The notes below the pieces were generated by a model that had not been told where the DNA came from, searched no databases, and worked only from the letters and a program-made list of their open reading frames with translations. Shown in pieces: positions 40,327-49,250 of a DNA stretch of 64,000 bases. This DNA is from an uncultured Collinsella sp. (GTDB lineage: Bacteria > Actinomycetota > Coriobacteriia > Coriobacteriales > Coriobacteriaceae). The stretch's first letter is position 1. Every line of letters starts with the position of its first letter. The DNA is taken from positions 1 to 64,000 of the forward strand of contig CAAFQK010000040.1 in assembly GCA_900765115.1 (NCBI GenBank), read 5' to 3'. A program made the translations under genes and the position numbers.

Positions 40327-41982
40327 CTAGGCAACCTTATCGAGCTTAAGCAGGTCGCTGCGCTCGGCCGCCGCTTCCTTCGCGCTCTTCCACTGATTAA
40401 GCGCCAGATCGATCTCGGAACAGCCTTCCTGGATGCGTTTGGAGTATTTGGCCTCAATCTCTTCTGCCTCCGCAGTGCGCTGCTTGCCCGAGAGGCTCGT
40501 CTTTACTAGACAATAGCCAGCCCCCGCAAGTAGCAGAATGCCAATAACCTGGTTTACAAACGCAAAGAAAGCTACTCCCAAAACAGCGAGGACAACGGCC
40601 GCTATCTTGTAGCTCTTGTTGCCCTTCGCAACCCTGACATCAAGCTCAGCGAGCTCCTTTTTCTTCTCTTCACCGACATAGCGAACATAATCGCCGCGCA
40701 GCGCATTGCCCTCATCGCCGGTAACCGCCCTGCTTGTCCATCCGTCGAAGTCAAGGGTGATCGCCTGCGGAAATTCGGGGATATCGCTCTTGCGATACCG
40801 GTTGAAACCACCGTTGATATAGGAACCCAAAAACTGAATTGCAGTCTTCTTCTTATGCACATCCACAGACGCACTCTGGTCGCGCATCGAGCGTGTCATC
40901 TGGTCGATGATGTTCATCGTCTGCTGACGCTTCTCATCGCGGCGACGATTGACGAGCTCTCGGGCGCGCTCCACGTCTCCGCCAAATGCCTTGACCGCAA
41001 GAAGATACTCCTCCTGGCGGCGCAAATTTCGCTCCTTGGAGTCATCGGAGTTAACGAGCTCCATCAAATGCCTGTCAACCTGCTCGGCAAGCGTCCTCTC
41101 GTCAACATCAGAAGCTCTGAGGTCGGCGAAGTCATTGGAGATGCTCTCGATTGCCTCGACTTTACCGAGATACTTATTGATGTAGTCAAACTCCTTGACC
41201 ACCACCTTGAGCGCCGGATATCTCGAGCTCATATCCTCCTCGTAGCCGGTAAAGTACTCCGCCCATGACTCTGACTGCTCATTCTCGAACTCAGGGCTCT
41301 GATTTCTGATCTGCTCGATCCAACCCGCCATATAGTCGTCGCACAGGTGCTTTTCGTCGGTTCCGAAGATGCCGTTGATATAGGCATCGATGTAGACCAT
41401 CGCATCGGCATCGATGCGGGCGGCGTTTTGCGTCGAGAAGTAGCGCGCTAGCCATTCGTAGCACGTAGCCGTGCGGTTATTACGTCTGCAGATCAGAGCC
41501 ATCGCAAGCGACGTGTGCTCGTTGTCACGTTTGACAGCCTCGCGTATTGCGCGCTCTGCAAGATCTCGGTTGTTGTTGATCCATGCCGCAAGGGCAACCA
41601 GGACAGGTGCCAGCCAGTAGTCCGGGGTAGAGATCATTAACTCCTCGGAGACCGTCGAAATCGTCGCCTTGCGCACGAGCGCTGCATCGGTTGCCTGGAG
41701 AATACCGACCATGGTGTTTCGAACCACCGAGTAGTTGCCGAACTTCTTGTCCATCTCCTGCCGGACGCTCACGAGCTCCGTAGTCGCCTGCTCAAGTGCG
41801 GCGGTACGACGCTGCTCGAGCATCATCTCGAGAAAGTCCTTTCGGAGCTTTTTAAGGTCCTTCCGCACTTCCTCCATTTGGGATTCGACCTTATCGACCT
41901 TCGTGGTCATCTGGTCAACTTTAGTTCCAATAGCGGCGATCCTGCGCTCGATAAGGGCAGTATCTAATCCCGAATCACTCAT
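40327..41982 (-). CDS. Uncharacterised coiled-coil membrane protein of the SPFH operon
   Basis: This 551-residue protein matches no family I know. Residues ~1-75 are a heptad-rich coiled coil (VDQMTTKVDKVESQMEEVRKD-like). A long soluble alpha-helical region (~100-420) includes a TPR-like stretch around NNRDLAERAIREAVKRDNEHTSLAMALICRRNN. Two adjacent membrane helices lie near residues 470-510 (KIAAVVLAVLGVAFFAFV...VIGILLLAGAGYCLV). A charged tail ends the chain. The ATG at 41982 has AAAGGTGG upstream; a GTG nine bases earlier is also possible. It is probably membrane-associated and works with the SPFH protein (inference from operon). Confidence 0.65.
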   Translation of the reverse strand: MSDSGLDTALIERRIAAIGTKVDQMTTKVDKVESQMEEVRKDLKKLRKDFLEMMLEQRRTAALEQATTELVSVRQEMDKKFGNYSVVRNTMVGILQATDAALVRKATISTVSEELMISTPDYWLAPVLVALAAWINNNRDLAERAIREAVKRDNEHTSLAMALICRRNNRTATCYEWLARYFSTQNAARIDADAMVYIDAYINGIFGTDEKHLCDDYMAGWIEQIRNQSPEFENEQSESWAEYFTGYEEDMSSRYPALKVVVKEFDYINKYLGKVEAIESISNDFADLRASDVDERTLAEQVDRHLMELVNSDDSKERNLRRQEEYLLAVKAFGGDVERARELVNRRRDEKRQQTMNIIDQMTRSMRDQSASVDVHKKKTAIQFLGSYINGGFNRYRKSDIPEFPQAITLDFDGWTSRAVTGDEGNALRGDYVRYVGEEKKKELAELDVRVAKGNKSYKIAAVVLAVLGVAFFAFVNQVIGILLLAGAGYCLVKTSLSGKQRTAEAEEIEAKYSKRIQEGCSEIDLALNQWKSAKEAAAERSDLLKLDKVA

Positions 41983-42054
41983 CTGTACCACCTTTCAGTT
42001 TGTACCGTTTAGATCATCCAATAGCTTTAAGCGAGCAAGCGCCCGCCATCTGCT

Positions 42055-42861
42055 TTATTGAGAGGCCATGCTTCGGTATTGCTCGGACACCTGCTGATAG
42101 GCCACAAGAAACTTCTGCTTGTATTGGCTTGCCTTCATCGAATTGACGATGCGCCCGACTGGCTCCACATAGTGTTCGAAAAAGTACGAAGTCCTTCTTC
42201 GTAACGCAAACGAACCAGTTTTATAGGGGGACCCGGGGTTCTCTCTAATGCCCTTGAGTAGTGCGAGACACGTTTTGGGTATATTGCAGTTGGCGGCAAT
42301 ATCTTGATAGAAACTCTCCCGCTCTGCAGTCATAAAGTCTTCCGAAGCATACCGTGCTATGCAGAACGGGCACACAGCATCGATAAAGTTCTCAAGTCGA
42401 GACCGATCCTCCATGCTCTGCATATTGGCGACCACGAGCGATACCATCTGAATCTCAAAGTCACGCATGTTGTAGAGCGTCGACTCAAACAAGTCGATCA
42501 AGTCACGCACTTCGTCATATTCGAGAGGGATATCTTCGGCCCTTTTAAAGAAAGCCGTCATCGAACCCGAAAGACCTTCGCAAAACTCATCGCAGTACGC
42601 AACCATAAACTGTGCCGCCGCGTTGTCTTGCATCATATTGAGCACGTCTGCGGCAAATTTGCGGGCCTCCGGGAAGTTGCCGCCCTTAAAAAACTTGATG
42701 GCATTGTCCTTGGCAAACGCGATTTTGCCCGTGGCCCCCAGACGCGCCCGCGAATAGTACATCTCGCGACCGCACTGGTTGCAATGAACCTTTCGAGTTG
42801 CGGGGTCAAATTCGACATCGGTGCTGCCGCAGCCCTCGCAAGTTATTCCGTTGATTTCCAA
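42055..42861 (-). CDS. Uncharacterised TFIIB-like zinc-ribbon protein of the SPFH operon
   Basis: A ~268-residue protein with an N-terminal zinc ribbon CEGCGSTDVEF...VHCNQCGREMYY (two CxxC pairs), then an alpha-helical, TPR-like body (AIKFFKGGNFPEARKFAADVLNMM) and another Cys pair in CPFCIARY. No membrane helix. Start: the frame opens at a TTG at 42879, but GGGGGA sits at ideal spacing before the TTG at 42861. The ribbon-plus-TPR design resembles B. subtilis YdjG-type partners of SPFH proteins only loosely. Confidence 0.6.
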   Translation of the reverse strand: MEINGITCEGCGSTDVEFDPATRKVHCNQCGREMYYSRARLGATGKIAFAKDNAIKFFKGGNFPEARKFAADVLNMMQDNAAAQFMVAYCDEFCEGLSGSMTAFFKRAEDIPLEYDEVRDLIDLFESTLYNMRDFEIQMVSLVVANMQSMEDRSRLENFIDAVCPFCIARYASEDFMTAERESFYQDIAANCNIPKTCLALLKGIRENPGSPYKTGSFALRRRTSYFFEHYVEPVGRIVNSMKASQYKQKFLVAYQQVSEQYRSMASQ

Positions 42862-42915
42862 TAGCTTCCCCCACTTCAACCATCAAAGTGCCCTGGCAAA
42901 AAGCAGCACGAGCCC

Positions 42916-43617
42916 TTATTTGACAGCGGTCAGCGCCGCATTGCGCTTTTTCCAGATATTGCGCGCATCATGGACAAGGCCAACCGTAACATCTGCCGGC
43001 TCATCGGCACTCATGGAATTCGAGACCGCCTCAAGCGCGGCGGAGAACTGTCGCTCGATCTCTTGAACATGGGGCTGCGACATGTTGGAACTAAAGGAGA
43101 TGTCATCCTTGAGCGCTTTGAGTTCGGCTTTAACCTGAGCGTCCTCCGCTACGGCAAGAAGCTGCCCCACACACAATCCGAACTGCGCCGCTTGAACCGT
43201 CTTTGCGGCGACGGCGGCAACCTTTTGGTCTGCCCGGCGGGCATAGGAGCCAAGACCCATCTGCACAAGGACAAGCACAACGAGAAGAGCAACGTTTGCG
43301 ACAACCGGGATCGTGCTGCCGCCCCACCCATACGCCACAAACGCAAAGTACGTATTGGCAAGAAGGGCAACAACAAAATAGGCGCAGCTGAATGCAATCG
43401 GCAAATAATGGATTTCGGTCGTGCTTTTGACCGTGGACTGCTTATCGGACATGGTAGCCGAAATCGAAGCCACCGCAAAAGCCAAAACCCCAAAGCCAAG
43501 CGACATAGCAAAGACGATAGGGTTCATCAGCGCGTTATGGCAGACAAACATAATTACAAGCCACGCCACCAAGACGATTGCCTCGCCTAAAATGACACGT
43601 TTAACAGAACCGTTCAT
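42916..43617 (-). CDS. Uncharacterised four-helix membrane protein of the SPFH operon
   Basis: A 233-residue protein with four predicted membrane helices in the first ~125 residues (ILGEAIVLVAWLVIMFVC, VFAMSLGFGVLAFAVASI, YLPIAFSCAYFVVALLANTY, VVANVALLVVLVLVQMGL) followed by a soluble ~100-residue tail with heptad character. No family recognised. AAGGAG precedes the ATG, and the gene begins 12 bases after the SPFH stop. Confidence 0.65.
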   Translation of the reverse strand: MNGSVKRVILGEAIVLVAWLVIMFVCHNALMNPIVFAMSLGFGVLAFAVASISATMSDKQSTVKSTTEIHYLPIAFSCAYFVVALLANTYFAFVAYGWGGSTIPVVANVALLVVLVLVQMGLGSYARRADQKVAAVAAKTVQAAQFGLCVGQLLAVAEDAQVKAELKALKDDISFSSNMSQPHVQEIERQFSAALEAVSNSMSADEPADVTVGLVHDARNIWKKRNAALTAVK

Positions 43618-43629
43618 CTTTGTTTCTCC

Positions 43630-45006
43630 TTATTGGATCTTAGTTCCACAATCGGGGCAGAATTTGGTCCCTTCGGGCAACTCGGCTCCGCAGCTCGGGC
43701 ACCTTGGCGAGGTCAACCGGTTCCCGCACTCAAGGCAGAACTTGGCACCGACCGGGTTAAGATGCCCACACGCCAAACACGCAACACCCTGCTCGAACTT
43801 TTGTCCGCATTCCAGGCAGAACTTAGCACCCATCGGATTAACGTTTCCGCAACTGGGACATACGGGACCGTTTTGCATACCTGCGGACGCGGAAGCCGTT
43901 CCAACCATGGGAGCAACAGCGCCCATGGTCTGGTTGGCCAAGTTGGAGAAGCCGGCTCCAAATGCACCGCCCATGCCAACGCCCATGCCGAGTCCCATAC
44001 CGGCTCCCATGAGGCCCGATGCGGCACTCCCCTCATTGCCCGCAGCACTCTCCATTACGTCCATGCCGCGCTCCTGCTGATAGTTGTAGCCTTCGCGCGC
44101 ACGCTTCCTGGCAAGTGCCTCGGACTCGATGTCCATCTGGGCAGCGTTACCCTGTGCCTCGAGAATGCTCCGCTTACGCTGGATCTTCATCTCGTTGATG
44201 GCGGCAAGGTCCTCTTCGAAGGGCTTGATGCTGTTGAACGAGAAGTTATCGAGTGTGAGACCAAACTCATCGAAATAGTTAACGAGCTTGCCCTGCATCT
44301 GAGACGAGAAGTCGCTCAGATGCGTCGCAATTTTAAGAACGGAAACCTCCTGGTCAACAATCGCCTTGGCAAGCAGGTCAGGAACATACTCAAGGATTTT
44401 TGCCCGCATAAAGGAAGTAAGTTCTTCTCGCGTATAGCGATCTCGCGTGCCCACGACCTTAACGAGGAACTTCCTCACCTGAATGGGAACCAGGCTCGAG
44501 TCATTCTGCTCGATATGTGCGCCAAACAAACCGAAGGCGCGAACATGAACGTTGACGTCTTCCTCAGGGTCTTGGACGATGATGGGCTCGGTCGTGCCCC
44601 AGCGCAGCTCGTTCATGTAGTTAGTATTGATAAAGTACACAACGGAATGGAACGCCGAGCTACCGCCGGTAAGCGAATGGGCGGCATTGCGAAACGGGGC
44701 GAATCGGCTGTCTCCCGTGTCGAGCTTGATCTTGCACGGACCGACAAACACGCTTACCTGAGAATCGCCGGCACCCGTAGCGTCAGTAGAACTGCCCGCC
44801 CCCATATTGTTGGTAAAAACGGCAATCTGCGATTGCGCAACCTGAAGATAGGACCCGTTGGGAAAATCCTCGTAGGGATAGCGGAATGAGACAAGCGAGG
44901 CATCTTCGTCGTTGCCAGGCTCCCATTTGATATTGTCGACAGAAAAGGCACCGAGAATTCCGCTGTGCTTTTCTTCCTTTTCGTTATCGCTATGGAACAG
45001 TGACAT
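43630..45006 (-). CDS. SPFH-domain protein with C-terminal triple zinc ribbons ('virion core protein'/YdjI-like)
   Basis: This 458-residue protein has an SPFH/band-7 domain (~40-280, including TREELTSFMRAKILEYVPDLLAKAI and NYFDEFGLTLDNFSFNSI). A helical segment, a Gly/Met-rich linker (GLMGAGMGLGMGVGMGGAFG) and three zinc ribbons follow, each CxxCG...FCxxCG (CPSCGNVNPMGAKFCLECG, CLACGHLNPVGAKFCLECG, CPSCGAELPEGTKFCPDCG). B. subtilis YdjI has a related layout and sits in a PspA-containing membrane-stress operon. There is no PspA here. AAAGGA precedes the ATG at 45006. It is the lead gene of a 4-5 gene minus-strand operon. Confidence 0.82.
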   Translation of the reverse strand: MSLFHSDNEKEEKHSGILGAFSVDNIKWEPGNDEDASLVSFRYPYEDFPNGSYLQVAQSQIAVFTNNMGAGSSTDATGAGDSQVSVFVGPCKIKLDTGDSRFAPFRNAAHSLTGGSSAFHSVVYFINTNYMNELRWGTTEPIIVQDPEEDVNVHVRAFGLFGAHIEQNDSSLVPIQVRKFLVKVVGTRDRYTREELTSFMRAKILEYVPDLLAKAIVDQEVSVLKIATHLSDFSSQMQGKLVNYFDEFGLTLDNFSFNSIKPFEEDLAAINEMKIQRKRSILEAQGNAAQMDIESEALARKRAREGYNYQQERGMDVMESAAGNEGSAASGLMGAGMGLGMGVGMGGAFGAGFSNLANQTMGAVAPMVGTASASAGMQNGPVCPSCGNVNPMGAKFCLECGQKFEQGVACLACGHLNPVGAKFCLECGNRLTSPRCPSCGAELPEGTKFCPDCGTKIQ

Positions 45007-45128
45007 GCTGATTCCTTTCGTTAATCCCAAACCACGCGTTCCGCGTGTCTAATAAATTGCGAACTGCCGAGTCGACAGGCGCATCGAAAGCCTGTGCGCC
45101 TCAATCTGTCCCCAACTTAGCTTGGCTA

Positions 45129-45134
45129 ATTATA
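45129..45134 (-). promoter_or_regulatory. Candidate -10 box for the SPFH operon
   Basis: TATAAT on the minus strand inside a GGCTATAATTAGCC palindrome, ~120 bases upstream of the SPFH start. No clear -35 box. The palindrome itself could be an operator. Confidence 0.35.
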
Positions 45135-45198
45135 GCCCTCAAGTCATCTCATTTAGCCACCCCCGATGAGCGGTAATAATGTCGCACCTTTGGTCAAC

Positions 45199-45291
45199 TG
45201 ACGAAGAACCGGGAGGGTTCGAACCCCAGATACCCTTTTGGGGCATACCCGCTTAGCGGGCGAGTGCCTTCGGCCTCTCGGTCAGCTCTTC
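45199..45291 (-). tRNA. tRNA-Ser(GCT)-like sequence, probably degenerate
   Basis: On the minus strand: acceptor GAAGAGC/GTTCTTC, D-region GAGAGGCCGAAGGC, anticodon stem-loop CTCGC-CCGCTAA-GCGGG (anticodon GCT) and a long variable arm ATGCCC/GGGTAT. A T-loop TTCGAAC and discriminator G follow. These are serine class II features. Oddities: the T-stem (TGGGG/CCTCC) has a mismatch and a G-T pair, two extra bases separate it from the acceptor, the D-stem has an A-C mismatch and the 3' end reads TCA rather than CCA. It could be a decaying or recombined tRNA at an integration point, or an unusual functional one. Confidence 0.55.
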
Positions 45292-45389
45292 GTAACGGCC
45301 GTTTTAGCCGTAACTAAACTCGTCGGATGGAACAAGGGGAAAGGTATAAGAGCTGCGCGCGCTGTAATGCCAAAACGGCTCGGTTAAAG

Positions 45390-46883
45390 TTACCGGCTCT
45401 CGTGATAGGCCATAATCGACCGACATGGGTACCCTTCAGAGCCGCATTCCGCAGACGCTACGACCTTTCCGTCTTTATAAAACTCGACGTACCAAACGTA
45501 CGTTGCCGCCCCCTCCCAATAGTTTGGCTTATCAGCGACCTTGAACGTAATAGAGGCGTCATCTGGCACAATCAACTCGCGCTTGGCGTTTGCAATGAAC
45601 GCATCCATGTCGGCGATCACGCCATCGCCGCGCGCAGCGGCCTCCCCATCGTCGCTGCTATCGGATGCCGCTTCAGATGGTGCTTGAGATGCGCCAGATC
45701 GATCGTCCGCAGTGCCAGAACCGTCCTTCAAAGAGCTCTCCGAAGGCTCCGCCCCTTTGAATGCCTTCCACATATCGCTGCTTGCGGATGGCATTTCAAT
45801 GTCGGCCTCCGGATACTTCCCGGCGAGCTCGTCAAGAATTTTGCACGCTTCCTCACGCCCCTGGACCATCGACTCCTGCGGTTTGCCAGCATCCTCAACG
45901 GTCCTCACCAAGTAGACGCCATTCTGCCTATCGAATTCCTTATTTTGAATTTGCGCCGCGTCTACGACCTCAGGACCCTTTGCAGTAAGCGAAATATAGA
46001 AATCTGCCTGGCTACAATCCTGACTACAAGTAAATTTAACGATGCCGTCCTTACAGACAGTAATGACTTGGCTCTCACCCTGAGCAATAAAACCGTCATA
46101 CTGATTTGTCATATTGCTGGAGCCTTCTACCATCTCTGACGAAGGCATAACCGAAACGGCCGCTCCATCAACAAAGCAGTAGGCACCCACAATCGCCGAA
46201 ATATCGTTCTGCGCATCGACAGACCCAACAAGCAGCTCGTCAATTCCGTCGCCATTCAAATCATCGAAAGCATAGTAGTAGCTTAAAAAGCCGGGGGCAG
46301 TCTGGTTGTTATAAACGAATATCTGCCCCAGTCCAGAATCATCACCGCGTCCCTGGGCCCAGTCGTCGTAGCTGGCAGCACCAGCTCCCTTCCGCTCGCA
46401 ATAGCTCGCAAAGTCCTCGTAACGCGCAACCACGCCCTCGTAAGCCCTGCGTGCTTTCTTGTTTGTTGCCGCGACCTTCTTTTTAGACGACTTCTTCTCG
46501 ACTGCAGCCGGCTGTTCCTGCTGCTGCAGCTGAGGCAGCACAAAGGCCTCGTAAGCTTTGACCAGTGCGTAGGCGACACTAGCGGTAAAGATGATTGCTG
46601 CAAAAATGGCGACAAACGTAGGCACGGCAAAACGGCCGATCTGCCGACGCTGCATCATAAAGGCCGCAAAGGACATATGCTCAGAGGGCGCCGGAGAGGC
46701 GCTCTCTGCGCGAGATGCAGCAGGATCGCTCGTCGCTTTTCTATCAGCAGGCGCCTTTGGTGTACCTGAAAGAAGCGGCTGCTGAGCATTCGCCGGCGCA
46801 TCATCCACATCCAACGGTTTTCCGCATGCGGAACAGTATCGCGCCCCGTCTTTGATCTTTGCCCCGCAGCTTGCGCAGTACAT
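45390..46883 (-). CDS. Zinc-ribbon, single-pass membrane protein with extracytoplasmic domain (island paralog A)
   Basis: A 497-residue protein: N-terminal zinc ribbon CASCGAKIKDGARYCSACG, a low-complexity linker, then RRQIGRFAVPTFVAIFAAIIFTASVAYAL as one membrane helix (~80-115), followed by a Gln/Lys-rich stem. The outer part contains DDLNGDGIDELLVG, a VCBS/EF-hand-like calcium or repeat motif, a Ser/Asp-rich region and a C-terminal ~70-residue domain. The RRQIG...P.LQQQ segment is shared with the protein at 52293-53510. Predicted topology: ribbon inside, large domain outside. Function unknown; a sensor or envelope-stress role is inference. Confidence 0.65.
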   Translation of the reverse strand: MYCASCGAKIKDGARYCSACGKPLDVDDAPANAQQPLLSGTPKAPADRKATSDPAASRAESASPAPSEHMSFAAFMMQRRQIGRFAVPTFVAIFAAIIFTASVAYALVKAYEAFVLPQLQQQEQPAAVEKKSSKKKVAATNKKARRAYEGVVARYEDFASYCERKGAGAASYDDWAQGRGDDSGLGQIFVYNNQTAPGFLSYYYAFDDLNGDGIDELLVGSVDAQNDISAIVGAYCFVDGAAVSVMPSSEMVEGSSNMTNQYDGFIAQGESQVITVCKDGIVKFTCSQDCSQADFYISLTAKGPEVVDAAQIQNKEFDRQNGVYLVRTVEDAGKPQESMVQGREEACKILDELAGKYPEADIEMPSASSDMWKAFKGAEPSESSLKDGSGTADDRSGASQAPSEAASDSSDDGEAAARGDGVIADMDAFIANAKRELIVPDDASITFKVADKPNYWEGAATYVWYVEFYKDGKVVASAECGSEGYPCRSIMAYHESR

Positions 46884-47032
46884 AAATCCCCCTAGAACTT
46901 CAGCATATCGAAACGATAGTCCACAGCCTGCAAACAGAAAAGGCCCAGGACAATTTGCTCGACTGTAAACCTTTTTCTTTCACCTTTCAAATTCGCCTGA
47001 CCCCACGCGGAAGGCATGCGACGGGCTACTTG

Positions 47033-47650
47033 CTAGGCGCGAGCCATGTGCAGCTTGATTGCCTTGAAGATGATGTTGGCAACCGAGACGATAGGCCAAA
47101 GTGCCACCATCGTCATCGGGGCTAATTCGGGAACAACCGGAACCGCTCCGTGAATCACGCTGCCCAACCAGTAAAAAAGCATCAGAACAACGACAGGAAG
47201 GCCCACGAGAACCACAAGTTCGATTAGCATAATCGTCATACCGATAATGCCGCCACCATAGACAAAGGGAAGCCTTACACCGCTGCGGTACAGCGAGATA
47301 ATTACCTTCCAGGGACCAATCAGAAGCAGCCCCAGCAGAATCATATTGTCGAGCCCCAGTGAGCCCCCTCCCAGCACGTAATTGAAAAAGAGCACATAGA
47401 GCAACGAAATCACTGACGCTCGCGTAAGGGACCCGATGGACTCGCGAAGTGAATCTTGCAGGCAAGCAGCGGCCTCTGCATCCTCCGCCGCTTGAAACTG
47501 GGCCTCGACAGACTGGCTCTCAATCGGCCGGGCCTCGACGTAAATCGCGTCTCCCGCCGTGCTGGCCGCAGCCGCGACTGTAGGCGTTCCGCACACGCCG
47601 CAGAACTTGGCGCCGTCGTTAATCTCTGCTCCACACTGTTTGCAATGCAT
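47033..47650 (-). CDS. Zinc-ribbon multi-pass membrane protein
   Basis: A 205-residue protein with N-terminal ribbon CKQCGAEINDGAKFCGVCG, a short linker and about four membrane helices (SVISLLYVLFFNYVL, NMILLGLLLIGPWKVIISLY, GGIIGMTIMLIELVVLVGLPVV, MVALWPIVSVANIIFKAI). It is separated by ~150 bases from the adjacent minus-strand gene. It is divergent from the zinc-finger/HTH gene at 47790. AAAGGA precedes the ATG. No named family. Confidence 0.65.
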   Translation of the reverse strand: MHCKQCGAEINDGAKFCGVCGTPTVAAAASTAGDAIYVEARPIESQSVEAQFQAAEDAEAAACLQDSLRESIGSLTRASVISLLYVLFFNYVLGGGSLGLDNMILLGLLLIGPWKVIISLYRSGVRLPFVYGGGIIGMTIMLIELVVLVGLPVVVLMLFYWLGSVIHGAVPVVPELAPMTMVALWPIVSVANIIFKAIKLHMARA

Positions 47651-47789
47651 GATCGGGTCCTTTCTCGTTACCCCTTTTCTTGACGATCACAAGATACGAT
47701 TGGCCGTTTATCCGATATAGAGATTTTGACCGGGTAATTTTCCTAAACGTGCTACGCTATTAAACCTTCAGCTAGAGACAGGGGTAACA

Positions 47790-49148
47790 ATGTTTGAGTT
47801 CTCCCAAACACGCACCGTTGAAGGTTCGATTCCGTTTAAGAAAGTCAACCTCATAGAGAACGAACCCAATAGGCCCGTTGGCGAGGCCCAGCTTGTCTTT
47901 GAACTCTACATGCCCACCGAGCTGGCCGGCAGCAAAAGCAACGAAGGGCCCGCACACAGCGAGCGCCATGCCGATCTGATCAGGCTGGCATCATGCATCG
48001 AACCCACCGCCGTTAAAGAGCAGCCCTTCCGCGCAAGCCTCTTTAACGTACTTGATTACGCCGAACAGACCGGGCCGCTTTTTGGCAAGCACGCAATAGA
48101 ATCCGTACGCGATTGGGCCAATGCCGCGATGGCAGCACTTATTGCCATGCGCATCCAGGAATACCTCAACGGGAGCTGCACCATCGCAAAGGTCTCCGCA
48201 TTGGAAAGAATCGAGAAATCAGTGGTAACCTGCGCGGCAAACGGGTCATCCTTCAAGATCTACACCACTATCCTGAGGGCGGGCGGAGATTATACCGACT
48301 CATTCAAAAGCCTGCCCATCGTGCGCAAAATCGAATCCGATGCGGGATATTTCTACGCCTTTATGTTTATGATCGACGAGGAAGAATCCCTCGTTGCACT
48401 CAACGTGCTCTCTTTTGAACACGAGCTCACCGCTAATGACTTCAGTGTTTTGCAGGCGATGTTCTACATGGACGAAGACTCCAGCTCGGAGATTTCAGCG
48501 CGACTCAAGGTCAGCAATAGCGAGGAGAGCTTCTATGTAATCGACCCTCAAGCAGATATCCAGGAGCGCCGCGAAGAACTTGACAACGATGACCGCGATG
48601 CACTCACCGCTTTGGTGCAGGCGCTCGTGATCTCGCATCTCTCGGGCGCGCACGTGGATGTGTTCCAGGGCAACGAGTCCACAGGGTTCCTCTCCTTTGA
48701 CAGCTATCTCTCGTGGCTCTGGTTTGATTTTTCGCGCAAGCTGAGCACCGTCAAAATTGGCTATTGCGAGCAGTGCGGACGCGCCTACTCACTTGCCGGG
48801 CATCGTGGCGTCAAACGGCACTACTGCAGCGATCGATGCAAGACCGATGCCAAAAACGAGCGCACGCGCAAGGAGACGGCGAAGATACGTGAGTCGTTTG
48901 GAACGGGCGCCAGCGTACGCGACATCGCCAACGAGATAGAACGTCCCGCGGCCTACGTGCGCTCGCAGCTCAATAAATGGACCAAGCTCAAGCACGATCT
49001 GGATGAAGACATTGAGTCAAACGGCTTTGACAGCTCCGAGCTACTCAAACGCTGCACCATTGAGAAGCTCGACCTCAACAACCTCCTCAACGCCAAGCGC
49101 AAAAAGCAGATTCAGGACTATGCCAAACTCAAGCGCCTCGTTAAGTAG
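47790..49148 (+). CDS. Uncharacterised protein with C-terminal CGNR-like zinc finger and HTH-like segment
   Basis: A 452-residue soluble protein. Residues ~1-310 are unrecognised. At ~325-360 a treble-clef-like finger reads CEQCGRAYSLAGHRGVKRHYCSDRCKTDAKNE, comparable with CGNR zinc fingers of actinobacterial regulators. SVRDIANEIERPAAYVRSQLNKW follows, which looks like a helix-turn-helix. A DNA-binding regulator of the island is plausible. It is one of only two plus-strand genes in the island, the other being the ATPase directly downstream. Confidence 0.55.
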   Translation: MFEFSQTRTVEGSIPFKKVNLIENEPNRPVGEAQLVFELYMPTELAGSKSNEGPAHSERHADLIRLASCIEPTAVKEQPFRASLFNVLDYAEQTGPLFGKHAIESVRDWANAAMAALIAMRIQEYLNGSCTIAKVSALERIEKSVVTCAANGSSFKIYTTILRAGGDYTDSFKSLPIVRKIESDAGYFYAFMFMIDEEESLVALNVLSFEHELTANDFSVLQAMFYMDEDSSSEISARLKVSNSEESFYVIDPQADIQERREELDNDDRDALTALVQALVISHLSGAHVDVFQGNESTGFLSFDSYLSWLWFDFSRKLSTVKIGYCEQCGRAYSLAGHRGVKRHYCSDRCKTDAKNERTRKETAKIRESFGTGASVRDIANEIERPAAYVRSQLNKWTKLKHDLDEDIESNGFDSSELLKRCTIEKLDLNNLLNAKRKKQIQDYAKLKRLVK

Positions 49149-49193
49149 AAACGCTGTCATTTCTTTGCCATCCGATTGACGGGTGGAAAGTTA

Positions 49194-49239
49194 CTCATAT
49201 ACGTGTTAGTAATATATATATTAGTAATACATATATGAG
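49194..49239. promoter_or_regulatory. 46-bp palindrome at the start of the DUF234-type ATPase gene
   Basis: CTCATATACGTGTTAGTAAT and its near-complement ending ATATATGAG meet at an ATATAT centre with only three mismatched positions in 23. It ends 11 bases before the ATG, overlapping the expected promoter and leader. An operator or a recombination site are the obvious readings. Confidence 0.75.
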
Positions 49240-49250
49240 CGAGGCGCATC

